Positions 31,189 to 39,413 of a stretch of 39,500 bases of DNA are shown here, piece by piece. Within the stretch, counting starts at the first letter, position 1; the number at the start of each line of letters is the position of its first letter. Below the pieces are notes generated by a model. That model was given only the letters and a program-made list of their open reading frames with translations, was not told the origin of the DNA and ran no database searches. A program made the position numbers and the translations under genes. This stretch comes from Candidatus Poribacteria bacterium (GTDB lineage Bacteria; Poribacteria; WGA-4E; GCA-2687025): contig JABGQA010000086.1 in the NCBI GenBank assembly GCA_018644665.1, positions 1 to 39,500 on the forward strand, given 5' to 3'.

Positions 31189-32463
31189 TTATCCGCCGCC
31201 GTCTACGTCCAGTCTGTCCAGGTAGACGCGCGTCTTGACGGCGCTGGCGTTGTCCCCGCCGATGCCGCCGGCGTTCTCCCCACGCGTGTAGAGGTACCAC
31301 GGCCCGTCCGCGCGATCAGCGGGCGTCGTCGCCCAACTCCACGGCTCGAGGGCCGGCAGCCAGGCCGATGTCGCCTCACGCTCTGTCAGACGCGCAAGTG
31401 ATAGCTTCTCACCTTCGGGCGACAGCGCCAGGTGGAACAGTTCGTGCCGCGCGTCGTACCACTGCGTCTCGATGCCGTCGGGATCGGTGGCGAACAGCAG
31501 ATGCATGCGTCCTTCTGCATCAGCCGCCAGCGACGTAGCGCGTCCGCGCGCGAGGTTCAGGGGTGACAGCATCGGCTCCAGGTCGATGGTGCGCCACGCG
31601 TCGTCGTCGCGTGTCCACAGCGACCCGCTCTTCGCGTCGGGCAGCGTGAGGAACATCCACGGCCGTCCACGCGCGTCGACGATGTGGTTTCCCGCGCGCA
31701 GGTCGTGCAGGCTCGGGTGCGCGTCGTGTGGACGGCGGTAGAACGCCTCCATCGTCTCGATGGTCACCGACGTGGTCACGGGCCGTCCCGACTCTCCCAG
31801 CCAGACATCTCCTCCGTCTTCCGAACGCAAATACACGACCGCCCGGGCGTACCCGTCCGCGGCGCTGCCGCCGTCTGAGTAGTAGAACTGGAAGGTGAGA
31901 TGCAGCGCGCCGTCGGGCGCGACGGTGAGGGAGTGCATATAATGGTTGTAGCCGGGCACGGGGCTGATCGCGAGGCTCTGGGCCTCCTCCCAGGGATGTC
32001 CGGCCCGCTTACGCCGATACCAGAGCTGCCACCGGTCTCCCGCCTCGCGATGCGCGAGATGCAGCGTTCCCGACGCGTCCACAACCAAGGACGGGTAGGT
32101 GTCACGCGGCCCGAGGGCCACGGGCTCGCTCCATCCCGCCGGGGATTCGGGATTGTCGGCGTAGCGATACAGGAACGGGCCATGATGCGTCCCGATGATT
32201 GCGTGCAGACGTCCGTCGCGGTCGAGCGCGAACGCTGGGCCACAGTGGTTGTCCACGCCCTCGCCAAGCGGGAATTCGCGCACGGCGGCGCCGGTGGCCG
32301 CGTCACGCGCGCCGAACATGATGCGCGCCGGATCGCCGTGCGTCGGAGCCGCGTCCAGCCAACCGATGAACAGCCTGTCCTCGCGGCGCACCAGCTTTGC
32401 GCTCATGCTGTACCCCGTGGCGCGATCCGAACCCTCGGTGGAAATGAGATGTGCGGTTGCCAT
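31189..32463 (-). CDS. BNR-repeat (sialidase-like propeller) protein
   Basis: The product has 424 residues from ATG 32463, which has AAGG 5 bases upstream; the open frame extends 20 codons further without a better site. It fits the BNR_4-type six-bladed propeller family: G-V-D-N-H-C-G-P-A-F-A-L-D, D-T-Y-P-S-L-V-V-D, Y-N-H-Y-M-H-S-L, H-P-S-L-H-D-L-R-A-G-N-H and an Asp-box-like S-E-D-G-G-D-V-W. Members are linked to polysaccharide cleavage or binding. I see no signal peptide, so the product may be cytoplasmic or the start may be longer. It is divergent from the BsuPI-like gene. Confidence 0.75.
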   Translation of the reverse strand: MATAHLISTEGSDRATGYSMSAKLVRREDRLFIGWLDAAPTHGDPARIMFGARDAATGAAVREFPLGEGVDNHCGPAFALDRDGRLHAIIGTHHGPFLYRYADNPESPAGWSEPVALGPRDTYPSLVVDASGTLHLAHREAGDRWQLWYRRKRAGHPWEEAQSLAISPVPGYNHYMHSLTVAPDGALHLTFQFYYSDGGSAADGYARAVVYLRSEDGGDVWLGESGRPVTTSVTIETMEAFYRRPHDAHPSLHDLRAGNHIVDARGRPWMFLTLPDAKSGSLWTRDDDAWRTIDLEPMLSPLNLARGRATSLAADAEGRMHLLFATDPDGIETQWYDARHELFHLALSPEGEKLSLARLTEREATSAWLPALEPWSWATTPADRADGPWYLYTRGENAGGIGGDNASAVKTRVYLDRLDVDGGG

Positions 32464-32618
32464 CGCGACCTTGCCCAACGGTTGTGCGAGTGTGTGACGG
32501 ACACTCAGCCATAGTGGCTTCACGCGTCCAGGCGGGCAACCCGTGTGTCAACGGCGCGGCGCACACGGCGTTGTCTAAGGACCGACCGACGAAGCACTCC
32601 CGGCCAGGAGAAACCCCG

Positions 32619-33191
32619 ATGCACCGGCTTCGGATCGCGCCCGTTGTGGCAACGCTCGCGATTGCCCTTACGGCCGCTGCGGCGCCAACACTGACCACGG
32701 ACGAGAAGCGTTACGACGTCGGAGAGTGGGTCGTCTTCACGTTCGACAACGACTCGGCCGAGGTCATCGGGTGGGGCTCGTTCGGACGCCACCCCGTGGT
32801 CTACAGGGAGTTCGCGTCCGGCAAGCGCGAGGCCGTGTACACGTTGCCCGACGCCATGGACAGGGGCGCCGTGATGTTGCCACCGGGGGAGCGCTCGCAG
32901 TGGGTCTGGAACCAACACCTCCGTGCCGAAGAAGACGGCGAGGACGATGACGGCGACGACCCCGACCAGGGCATCGCCGTGGGAGAGCCGAATCCCAACG
33001 CCGACGAGCCCCGTGAACCGGCGCCGATGGTTGGGAATGGCGACCGGGTCCGCGCGGGCTCCTACGTCGCGGAGTTCGAGACGTTCGACCGAACATACAT
33101 GACCCCGCCGTTCATCATCCTCGGCACGCTGAGCGTCGACCCCGTGGGCAAGGCCGCGGTCACGTGGGGTTCCCTCAAGGCGCGCCGCTGA
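32619..33191 (+). CDS. secreted BsuPI-like beta-sandwich protein with TW-L-K tail
   Basis: The product has 190 residues. GGAG lies 9 bases before the ATG. A signal peptide (V-V-A-T-L-A-I-A-L-T-A-A-A-A) is followed by a domain resembling the BsuPI intracellular proteinase inhibitor fold: V-V-F-T-F-D-N-D-S, L-P-P-G-E-R-S-Q-W-V-W and G-S-Y-V-A-E-F-E-T-F. An acidic insert (E-E-D-G-E-D-D-D-G-D-D) in the middle may bind calcium. The C-terminus is V-D-P-V-G-K-A-A-V-T-W-G-S-L-K-A-R-R, the shared tail. The BsuPI match is by pattern only. Confidence 0.7.
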   Translation: MHRLRIAPVVATLAIALTAAAAPTLTTDEKRYDVGEWVVFTFDNDSAEVIGWGSFGRHPVVYREFASGKREAVYTLPDAMDRGAVMLPPGERSQWVWNQHLRAEEDGEDDDGDDPDQGIAVGEPNPNADEPREPAPMVGNGDRVRAGSYVAEFETFDRTYMTPPFIILGTLSVDPVGKAAVTWGSLKARR

Positions 33192-33331
33192 TCGCCTCCC
33201 GCCCCATTGCGAACAACTCCGCACGATTCGGGTGGGCTCCGTCCGCTCCACGCAATACAGTGTGGGTGACACGAGCGTCGGTCCGCGCCGGCGCCCTTCA
33301 TTCGCGCCGCAGACGGACGGAGTGTTGACGC

Positions 33332-34183
33332 ATGCCTACGACCGATTTCGAGCGGATACGGACGGCGATCGAGTACGTCGCGGCGCACTTCAGCGAACAG
33401 CCCACGGTCGACGACATCGCGCAGAGCGTCCACCTCAGCCCGTATCACTTCACGCGCCTGTTCCGGCGATGGGCGGGCGTCAGCCCCAAGCAGTTCCTCC
33501 AGCACACGACGCTCGAATACGCGAAGGGCCTCCTCGCCGAGTCGCGGACGGTCCTGGATGCGGCGTACGCGTCCGGGCTGTCGGGCCCCGGGCGTCTGCA
33601 CGATCACTTCGTCACGATCGACGCTGTGACGCCCGGCGAGTACAAGAGCGGCGGCCAGGGCGTCGAGATATCCTACGGCATCCACGCGACTCCGTTCGGC
33701 GACTGCCTTATAGGTGTCACGTCGCGGGGCGTGTGTCGCCTCCGGTTCGTGGATCCCGGCGACGCGGCCGACGCCGTGGCGTCCTTGCATCGCGAATGGC
33801 CCGGCGCCGCGCTGCGCGAGGATCCGTCGGCGACGCGCGACGTGGCCGACAGCGTCGGCGCGCCCCAACGCCCGGGGGACGGGCGACCGATGCTGCTCCG
33901 AGGCACCAACTTCCAGGTCAAAGTGTGGCAGGCGCTCGTGGCGATCCCGCCGGGCGCGGTGGTCTCTTACGGCGACGTGGCGGCGGCGGTCGGGCATCCC
34001 ACCGCGTCGCGCGCGGTGGGTACGGCGGTGGGAGCGAACCCGGTGGCGTACTTCATTCCGTGCCATCGTGTGCTGCGGAATACCGGGGGGATCGGCGGAT
34101 ATCGTTGGGGTGTGGGGCGAAAGGTCGCTATCCTCGGGTGGGAGGCGACCGCCGCCAGTCGCGCGGACGCCCCCGGCGCTTGA
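33332..34183 (+). CDS. AraC-type regulator fused to methylated-DNA-cysteine methyltransferase (Ada-like, no N-terminal zinc domain)
   Basis: The product has 283 residues. Residues 8-105 are an AraC double helix-turn-helix (V-D-D-I-A-Q-S-V-H-L-S-P-Y-H-F-T-R-L-F). The C-terminal half is O6-methylguanine-DNA methyltransferase: F-Q-V-K-V-W-Q-A-L, V-S-Y-G-D-V-A and the acceptor Cys in I-P-C244-H-R-V. The Ada N-terminal domain with its phosphotriester-repair Cys4 zinc site is missing, so the protein repairs O6-alkylguanine but would not be activated the way E. coli Ada is. The stop codon overlaps the -35 box of the next gene's promoter. Confidence 0.9.
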   Translation: MPTTDFERIRTAIEYVAAHFSEQPTVDDIAQSVHLSPYHFTRLFRRWAGVSPKQFLQHTTLEYAKGLLAESRTVLDAAYASGLSGPGRLHDHFVTIDAVTPGEYKSGGQGVEISYGIHATPFGDCLIGVTSRGVCRLRFVDPGDAADAVASLHREWPGAALREDPSATRDVADSVGAPQRPGDGRPMLLRGTNFQVKVWQALVAIPPGAVVSYGDVAAAVGHPTASRAVGTAVGANPVAYFIPCHRVLRNTGGIGGYRWGVGRKVAILGWEATAASRADAPGA

Positions 34184-34208
34184 TCGCGGGCGGCTCCAGA
34201 CTTACAAG
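34180..34208 (+). promoter_or_regulatory. promoter of Gfo/Idh copy 1 (duplicated)
   Basis: TTGATC (34180-34185), 17 bases, TACAAG (34203-34208). The same two boxes with the same spacing precede the second copy, while the sequence around them differs, which supports function. Confidence 0.6.
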
Positions 34209-34258
34209 GGACGCCCGGACACGACCGTCAAACGGGACGCCCACAGGAGACGCACGCG

Positions 34259-35275
34259 ATGTACCGTAGCTGCTTTCTCGGATGCGGAGGCCGGGCCCGT
34301 GGCCACGCCCAAGCGTACAAGCACGTCACCCGCGGCGAGATGGTCGCCATCTGCGACATGGACGAAGAGCGGTTGACCTCGTTCGGCGACGACTTCGGCG
34401 TCGAGACGCGCTACACCGACATGGTCGAGATGATCGAGAAGGAGAAGCCCGACCTTCTCCACATCGTCACGCTGCCGACGATCCGCTACTCGCTGATGAA
34501 GGTCGCGGCGGATCTCGGCGTGCCAGCGGTGATCGTAGAAAAGCCCATCGCCCTTCAGAGCGAGGACTACCTCGAAATCCGCACGCTGCTGGACACCGAC
34601 ACGAAGTTCATCGTCAACACGCAACTCCACTTCCACCCCAACAACCTCATCCTCGGCGACGCCGTGCGCGGTGGCGCAATCGGGGATATCCGGTTCGTCG
34701 ACGCGAGCGCGCGCTCGACGCCCATCGACCAGGGCCCCCACGTCTTGGAACTCGTGTCGTCCTACTTGGGCCTTATCGCACCCACGCAGGTGTTCGGCCA
34801 GGTCTCCGGCGGCGCGCACATGGCCAGCTCTCAGCCGTCGCCGCAACACGGGTCGGCCTCGGTCACGTACGAGGGCGGCATCCGCGCGCAGGTCACCTTC
34901 GGCACGGAGTCTGCTCCCCGCATCTGGGACAGCGACTCCACCGTCATGCACAAGCGTATCGCCGTGTACGGCTCGAAGGGCTGGGCGCACTGGTACATGG
35001 CGGGCTGGGAGAAGTTCACGCAGGAAGCCGGCTACGAAAGCGGCTCGCACAGCTACGGCGAGCAGGACTTGCTTGCCCAGGCCGGACTCACGGACGCCGC
35101 CTTCGAGTGGTTCGAGGATGACGACGCGGAGCATCCGACGTGCCTTGCCAACTCACTCAACGAGTTCGGCATTCTTCTCGGCATGTACACGTCGTCGCTG
35201 ACGCGGCAGCCCGTGGAACTGCCCTTCGATCCCCCGGCGAATCTGCTGTCCGATCTCGCGAAGGTCCTGACGTAG
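34259..35275 (+). CDS. Gfo/Idh/MocA-family oxidoreductase, copy 1
   Basis: The product has 338 residues. The Rossmann loop is F-L-G-C-G-G-R-A-R-G-H, with I-C-D-M-D-E-E-R binding the nucleotide end of NAD(P), and the family motif E94-K-P96. D157-Q-G-P-H161 carries the likely catalytic His. GGAGA lies upstream of the ATG. These enzymes oxidise or epimerise sugars and cyclitols; the substrate is unknown. It is almost identical in sequence (about nine residues in ten) and exactly identical in length to the next gene, and each has its own promoter and terminator, so the pair arose by a recent duplication rather than as an operon. Confidence 0.9.
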   Translation: MYRSCFLGCGGRARGHAQAYKHVTRGEMVAICDMDEERLTSFGDDFGVETRYTDMVEMIEKEKPDLLHIVTLPTIRYSLMKVAADLGVPAVIVEKPIALQSEDYLEIRTLLDTDTKFIVNTQLHFHPNNLILGDAVRGGAIGDIRFVDASARSTPIDQGPHVLELVSSYLGLIAPTQVFGQVSGGAHMASSQPSPQHGSASVTYEGGIRAQVTFGTESAPRIWDSDSTVMHKRIAVYGSKGWAHWYMAGWEKFTQEAGYESGSHSYGEQDLLAQAGLTDAAFEWFEDDDAEHPTCLANSLNEFGILLGMYTSSLTRQPVELPFDPPANLLSDLAKVLT

Positions 35276-35292
35276 TCGGGAGCGACAGAGAG

Positions 35293-35324
35293 GGGCCGTC
35301 CCGACAGCATCGCAGGGACGGCCC
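35293..35324 (+). terminator. terminator hairpin between the Gfo/Idh copies
   Basis: A perfect 10-bp stem (GGGCCGTCCC with GGGACGGCCC) encloses a 12-base loop, 17 bases after the first copy's stop and before the second copy's promoter. No U-tract follows. Confidence 0.6.
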
Positions 35325-35354
35325 GAAGCGTGATACTCCGGCGATCGTCCGCGC

Positions 35355-35383
35355 TTGATCGCGGGCGGCTTTGCATTTACAAG
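35355..35383 (+). promoter_or_regulatory. promoter of Gfo/Idh copy 2 (duplicated)
   Basis: TTGATC (35355-35360), 17 bases, TACAAG (35378-35383), matching the arrangement before copy 1. The 16 bases from TTGATC into the spacer are identical; the rest of the leader has diverged. Confidence 0.6.
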
Positions 35384-35443
35384 TTGACGTCCCAAGACCC
35401 TCGCGCGACAGCGCGCGATGCCAGGCCCGAAGGAGACCGAAAG

Positions 35444-36460
35444 ATGTACCGTAGTTGCTTCCTCGGATGCGGCGGCCGCGCCCGCGCGCACGCCCACGCC
35501 TACGAGCATGTCACGCGTGGCGAGATGGCCGCCATATGCGACATGGACGAAGAACGGCTCGCCTCGTTTGGCGACGACTATGGCGTCGAGACGCGCTACA
35601 CCGACATGGTGGAGATGATCGAGAAGGAGAAGCCGGACCTTCTCCACATAGTCACGCCACCTACGATCCGCTACTCGCTGATGAAGATCGCGGCGGATAT
35701 GGGCGTGCCGGCGGTAATCGTGGAGAAGCCCATCGCGCTACAGCGCGAGGACTACCTGCAAATCCGCACGCTGCTGGATACCGACACCAAGTTCATCGTC
35801 AACACGCAGCTCCACTTCCACCCCAACAACCTGATCCTCGGCGATGCGGTCCGCGGCGGTGAGATCGGCGACATCCGATTCGTGGACGCCAGCGCGCGTT
35901 CGACCCCGATCGACCAGGGCCCGCACGTTCTGGAGCTGGTCTCCTCGTATCTCGGTCTGATCGCGCCCACGCAGGTGTTCGGGCAGGTGTCCGGCAGCGG
36001 CCACATGGAGGGGCGCCAGCCGTCGCCTTCCCACGGCACGGCTGCCGTAACGTACGAAGGCGGCATCCGCGCGCAGGTGACCTTCGGCACGGAGTCGGCC
36101 CCGCGCATCTGGGACAACGACTCGGTCTACATGCACAAGCGCATCGCGGTGTATGGCACGAAGGGCTGGGCGCACTGGTTCATGGCCGGCTGGGAGAAGT
36201 TCACCGCCGAGGGTGGCTACGAGAGCGGCTCGCATGGCTACGGTGAGCAGGACCTGCTCGCACAGGCCGGGCTCACGGACGCCGCGTTCGCATGGATCGA
36301 GGATGACGCCGTTGGACACGCGACGCAGCTGTCCAACTCGCTGAACGAATTCGGGATCATCCTGGGCATGTACACGTCAGCGCTGACGCGTCAGCCGGTC
36401 GCGCTGCCGTTCGATCCGCCGGCGAATCTGCTGGAAGATCTCGCCGAAGTCCTGGCGTAG
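35444..36460 (+). CDS. Gfo/Idh/MocA-family oxidoreductase, copy 2
   Basis: The product has 338 residues. The start is placed at ATG 35444 to match copy 1 and because AAGGAGA lies 10 bases upstream; the frame extends further but without homology. All motifs of copy 1 are kept: G-C-G-G-R-A-R-A-H, E-K-P and D-Q-G-P-H. Differences cluster in surface positions (for example the segment after Q-V-S-G and the last helix), so both copies look functional and may have slightly different substrates or simply raise dosage. Confidence 0.9.
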   Translation: MYRSCFLGCGGRARAHAHAYEHVTRGEMAAICDMDEERLASFGDDYGVETRYTDMVEMIEKEKPDLLHIVTPPTIRYSLMKIAADMGVPAVIVEKPIALQREDYLQIRTLLDTDTKFIVNTQLHFHPNNLILGDAVRGGEIGDIRFVDASARSTPIDQGPHVLELVSSYLGLIAPTQVFGQVSGSGHMEGRQPSPSHGTAAVTYEGGIRAQVTFGTESAPRIWDNDSVYMHKRIAVYGTKGWAHWFMAGWEKFTAEGGYESGSHGYGEQDLLAQAGLTDAAFAWIEDDAVGHATQLSNSLNEFGIILGMYTSALTRQPVALPFDPPANLLEDLAEVLA

Positions 36461-36543
36461 GTCGCTCCCAGGAACAGAGTCGAGGGCTGTCTCGGTCAAC
36501 GGACCTGGGCAGCCTTCGCACCTCGCGCCCGTGCGACGCCCTT

Positions 36544-37206
36544 CTACCGCATGTCCAGCATCATCAATTGGGCAACGAAGGTCGCTGGGTCGCGTCCTGC
36601 CGCCAGTGCGCCGCGCACCTCGGCCATGACGTGCGGGGGAGACTCACCGCGGGCCCATGCGGGTAGCTCGTCTGGTGGCCCGAGCGTCCCGACCTGAGTG
36701 AACCCGAGCTTGGCATACGTCGTCCACGGCAGCCCTCCCGCCCAGGTCCCGAAAGCTGGCAGCGCCGGAGGCGAGCCCGGCGCGACCACGGCGGCGTACC
36801 CCGCATCGTGCGCCCACGTCATGGACGCCCTGCACAGCGCAGACCCGATGCCGCGCCCGAAGTACGTCTCGTCGGGACTGTCGTCGACCCGCGCTTTGGC
36901 CACCGTCCGACCGACGTGGAAACACGCGTGGCACCACGCCCTCCCGGCCCGAGGGGCCCGGAATCCCTCGACGCCGGACCACCACTGGTTCCACTCGGGC
37001 CAGTCCGAGTTCTCGACCGTCGGGAAGTCTACGGCGTAGCAGTGTAGCTGGCCGACGCACACGTCGCCGTCCCACGCTGCCATGCCGATGGTGTGTTGGG
37101 TGGCGAACAGCCGGCGCCGCGCGGCCGCATCCTCGGGCCAGCAGCGCATCACGATGCTGCCCGTGTCGGCGGGCTCTATCGGGCGAACTGTCCACGTCTC
37201 TGCCAT
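36544..37206 (-). CDS. GNAT-family N-acetyltransferase
   Basis: The product has 220 residues from ATG 37206 (M-A-E-T-W-T-V-R-P-I). The acetyl-CoA loop is Y-F-G-R-G-I-G-S-A-L-C-R-A-S, preceded by a long insertion rich in Trp and aromatics (W-P-E-W-N-Q-W-W, W-C-H-A-C-F). The C-terminal region W-T-T-Y-A-K-L-G-F closes the fold. The open frame upstream of 37206 has no GNAT-like sequence. The acceptor is unknown. It converges with the second Gfo/Idh gene. Confidence 0.8.
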   Translation of the reverse strand: MAETWTVRPIEPADTGSIVMRCWPEDAAARRRLFATQHTIGMAAWDGDVCVGQLHCYAVDFPTVENSDWPEWNQWWSGVEGFRAPRAGRAWCHACFHVGRTVAKARVDDSPDETYFGRGIGSALCRASMTWAHDAGYAAVVAPGSPPALPAFGTWAGGLPWTTYAKLGFTQVGTLGPPDELPAWARGESPPHVMAEVRGALAAGRDPATFVAQLMMLDMR

Positions 37207-37234
37207 GGGACGGCTCGGATGGGTGCGTCGGGTA

Positions 37235-38050
37235 TCAGAAGAGGCGGGGTTGTAGCGTGCCGGGCCGCGGCCCCCCGGGCGGCGTCCACCGTGTGGCGCC
37301 CACGACGGCAGGGACGACATCCCTGACCGCGGCATGGGAGCCGTCGCCAAACTCGCCCATGATCTCCTGTGCCACCGCGAGCTTACGCGGCAGAGCGGCG
37401 TGTCCGTCGCCGTAGAGCAGGCGAGCCATCTCGACACAGTCGTCGCCACGCAATGTCACGGCGTGGATCACGCAATAGGCTCTGGGCGTCCGCGTCTCTT
37501 CTTCGATCTCGCAGCCCGGAATCGCCTCGCGCGCGAAGTCGGCGAACTGCCCGGCCAACTCCCGCGAGCGACACGCGAACGATATGACGGGACGTCGCAC
37601 ACCGTCGTCGGGGCTCACGGAGATCGACCCGTCGCCGTCGATGCAGCCGCGCCAGAAGTGCTCGTTGTGTTCCAGCTCGAACGCCCGCGCGACAAGCGCC
37701 TTGTACGGCACCACGCCATAGCGCGCCAGGGTCTTGGCCAGGCGGCCAGAGCGAACCTGCACGGACAAGTACGACCTGCTCGCGTCTCGGAATCCGTCGC
37801 GCGTGCCGACGGTGATCGGGTCCATGGCGCGCACGAAGGAGCGGAACCGCTCCAGATGCGTCCGATCCTCGTCCGCGGTGGTGACGGCGATGGCGGGACT
37901 GCGGGTGCCGGCGCGCGTGATCGACCCGGCGGCCATCAGGAACCCGACCCAGTAGGCAGACTCCGGCGTGACGACATCGAACGCCGCCTCGTCCAACGTG
38001 TTCTCTCGTGTCAGCCTGTGCCGGGGTTCGGTCCGCGTTCGCCTGATCAT
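37235..38050 (-). CDS. free-standing LAGLIDADG homing-endonuclease-like protein
   Basis: The product has 271 residues from ATG 38050, which has GAGGAGG 5 bases upstream. Two LAGLIDADG-type helices are visible: W34-V-G-F-L-M-A-A-G-S-I and H131-F-W-R-G-C-I-D-G-D140-G-S-I, each followed by a beta saddle. In the first the catalytic Asp is replaced by Ala41; the second keeps D140. With one metal ligand gone, double-strand cleavage is unlikely; a nicking or purely DNA-binding role, as in WhiA-type regulators, is possible. No intron or intein surrounds it. The bases 38051-38419 upstream hold nothing convincing. Confidence 0.75.
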   Translation of the reverse strand: MIRRTRTEPRHRLTRENTLDEAAFDVVTPESAYWVGFLMAAGSITRAGTRSPAIAVTTADEDRTHLERFRSFVRAMDPITVGTRDGFRDASRSYLSVQVRSGRLAKTLARYGVVPYKALVARAFELEHNEHFWRGCIDGDGSISVSPDDGVRRPVISFACRSRELAGQFADFAREAIPGCEIEEETRTPRAYCVIHAVTLRGDDCVEMARLLYGDGHAALPRKLAVAQEIMGEFGDGSHAAVRDVVPAVVGATRWTPPGGPRPGTLQPRLF

Positions 38051-38419
38051 CGTCGCCTCCTCGTGTCTCACGCCTCTGTCCCCGTCATTGGGCCGCGCCC
38101 GGCATGTGTCAACCGCGATTTCGCAGTCTCTCGCCGCCTCCGCGTCGGGCCCCACATCCCTCACTGACATCGACGAGTTCGCGGCGACGGATTGCGCCCG
38201 CACGGCTTGGGCCGCGTTCCCCACGGACCTCGGGGAAGGCCGGCCGGCGGCCATCCCCCGAGGTCGTCTCCAGCTCCCGAGGCGGCGCGGCGGAAGGCTC
38301 CGTCACGCCGGCGAATTCTGCGGCCGTGGGCGCGCGCTACGATCTGGCTGCGGTCAGCCCCTACAGTCCGGCCGTGTGGAGCGGCCAGCCGCACACGTCG
38401 ACGGCAGATGGGCGGGGTA

Positions 38420-38885
38420 CCTGGACGTGCTCACGAGATACGCGCATTGGCCTTCGATCTGCGGCCGAGCGTGTTAGAGCGCGTCGGGCTGCTGTCGGCC
38501 TGGGGCAGGACTGCATCCGCCTGAGCGAACGTGGTGGCATCACCGTGGACTTCCACGCCGATGACGACGTCGCCACCCGGATTGCCGTCGGCGCGCAGCC
38601 GGTAGTCTATCGCGTGGTGCACGCCGCGCTGACGAACGTGACACTGCATTCGCGCGCGCTCCACGTCAGCGACGTCATGCTTGCGCATCGAGAGAGCGTG
38701 GGGATCGTCATCGAAGATGACGGCGTGGGTTTCGATGTCCAGGCGTGCTGAGAGGGCCGGTGCAGAACAGGTTCGGGCTGACCGCGATGGAGAAGCGCCT
38801 GCGCCCGTTTGGCGGGTCTGTCAGGTTGGGATCGAGCGAAGGGTCGAGGACGACGGTGTTCGTGCAGCTTCCCGCCGCCCGCTAG
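38420..38885 (+). pseudogene. histidine kinase (NarX/DegS type) C-terminal remnant, two frameshifts
   Basis: Three frames in succession carry one kinase. Frame 2 gives H-E-I-R-A-L-A-F-D-L-R-P-S-V-L-E-R-V-G-L-L. Frame 1 from about 38505 gives Y-R-V-V-H-A-A-L-T-N-V-T-L-H-S and I-E-D-D-G-V-G-F-D (ATP-binding N and G1 boxes). Frame 3 from about 38760 gives F-G-L-T-A-M-E-K-R-L-R-P-F-G-G and G-S-R-T-T-V-F-V-Q-L-P (G2 box and end), stopping at 38883. The sensor half and the phospho-accepting His region are not found upstream. With two shifts it is a true pseudogene. Confidence 0.75.
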
Positions 38886-38911
38886 GGACCCTGACAACCG
38901 GGGTGTCGCTA

Positions 38912-39154
38912 CTACTCCGCGAGCCGCGACTCGATCACCTCCAGGAACTGGGCCATGCGGCCCCGCAGCTCTCGGGCATCGTGCGCGATGCCGTCGAACA
39001 GGTACGTCTCGACCCGGCCCAGACGCGCGCCGACGACGACGCTACGTAGGGACTCGAGGGACTGGAGAGATGCGTCGGCCCCAGCCGTGATTGTGCTCAG
39101 ACGCTCCGCCAACTCCCGCATCCGCTGCTCGCGTGCTGACACACCGTCACCCAT
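38912..39154 (-). CDS. small coiled-coil hypothetical protein
   Basis: The product has 80 residues. It is almost entirely helical by composition, with heptad-like hydrophobics (M-R-E-L-A-E-R-L-S-T-I, L-Q-S-L-E-S-L, M-A-Q-F-L-E-V-I-E-S-R-L). There is no Cys, signal peptide or membrane segment. It might be a small regulatory or structural protein; no homologue comes to mind. It converges with the broken kinase. Confidence 0.45.
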   Translation of the reverse strand: MGDGVSAREQRMRELAERLSTITAGADASLQSLESLRSVVVGARLGRVETYLFDGIAHDARELRGRMAQFLEVIESRLAE

Positions 39155-39413
39155 CGAGTCATCCTCTGTTCGCTGCCACCAACCGCGTTGCGCGTCCGTC
39201 TGACTCTACGCAACGGCCGTGCCATGCGGCGTTTAGGGGCATAACCCGCAAGAGTAGGGGTAAACACGGTAAGGCGTCGCAGCGGGAGCCCGTCTTTGTG
39301 TCGCATTCCGACACACTGGGTGCCCTTCTCCGCGACACTTCGCGCGTCCGGCCGCGGCCCCGCGTCGGAGCCGAGCGTAGCACGTCGACGCCGCCGCGCC
39401 GGCGAGCCCTGCG
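39155..39413. other. intergenic stretch without a recognisable gene
   Basis: Several short overlapping frames exist on both strands but none has a protein-like composition or a ribosome binding site. The patch around 39240-39270 is relatively AT-rich and may hold the promoter for the minus-strand gene at 38912-39154. Confidence 0.4.
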
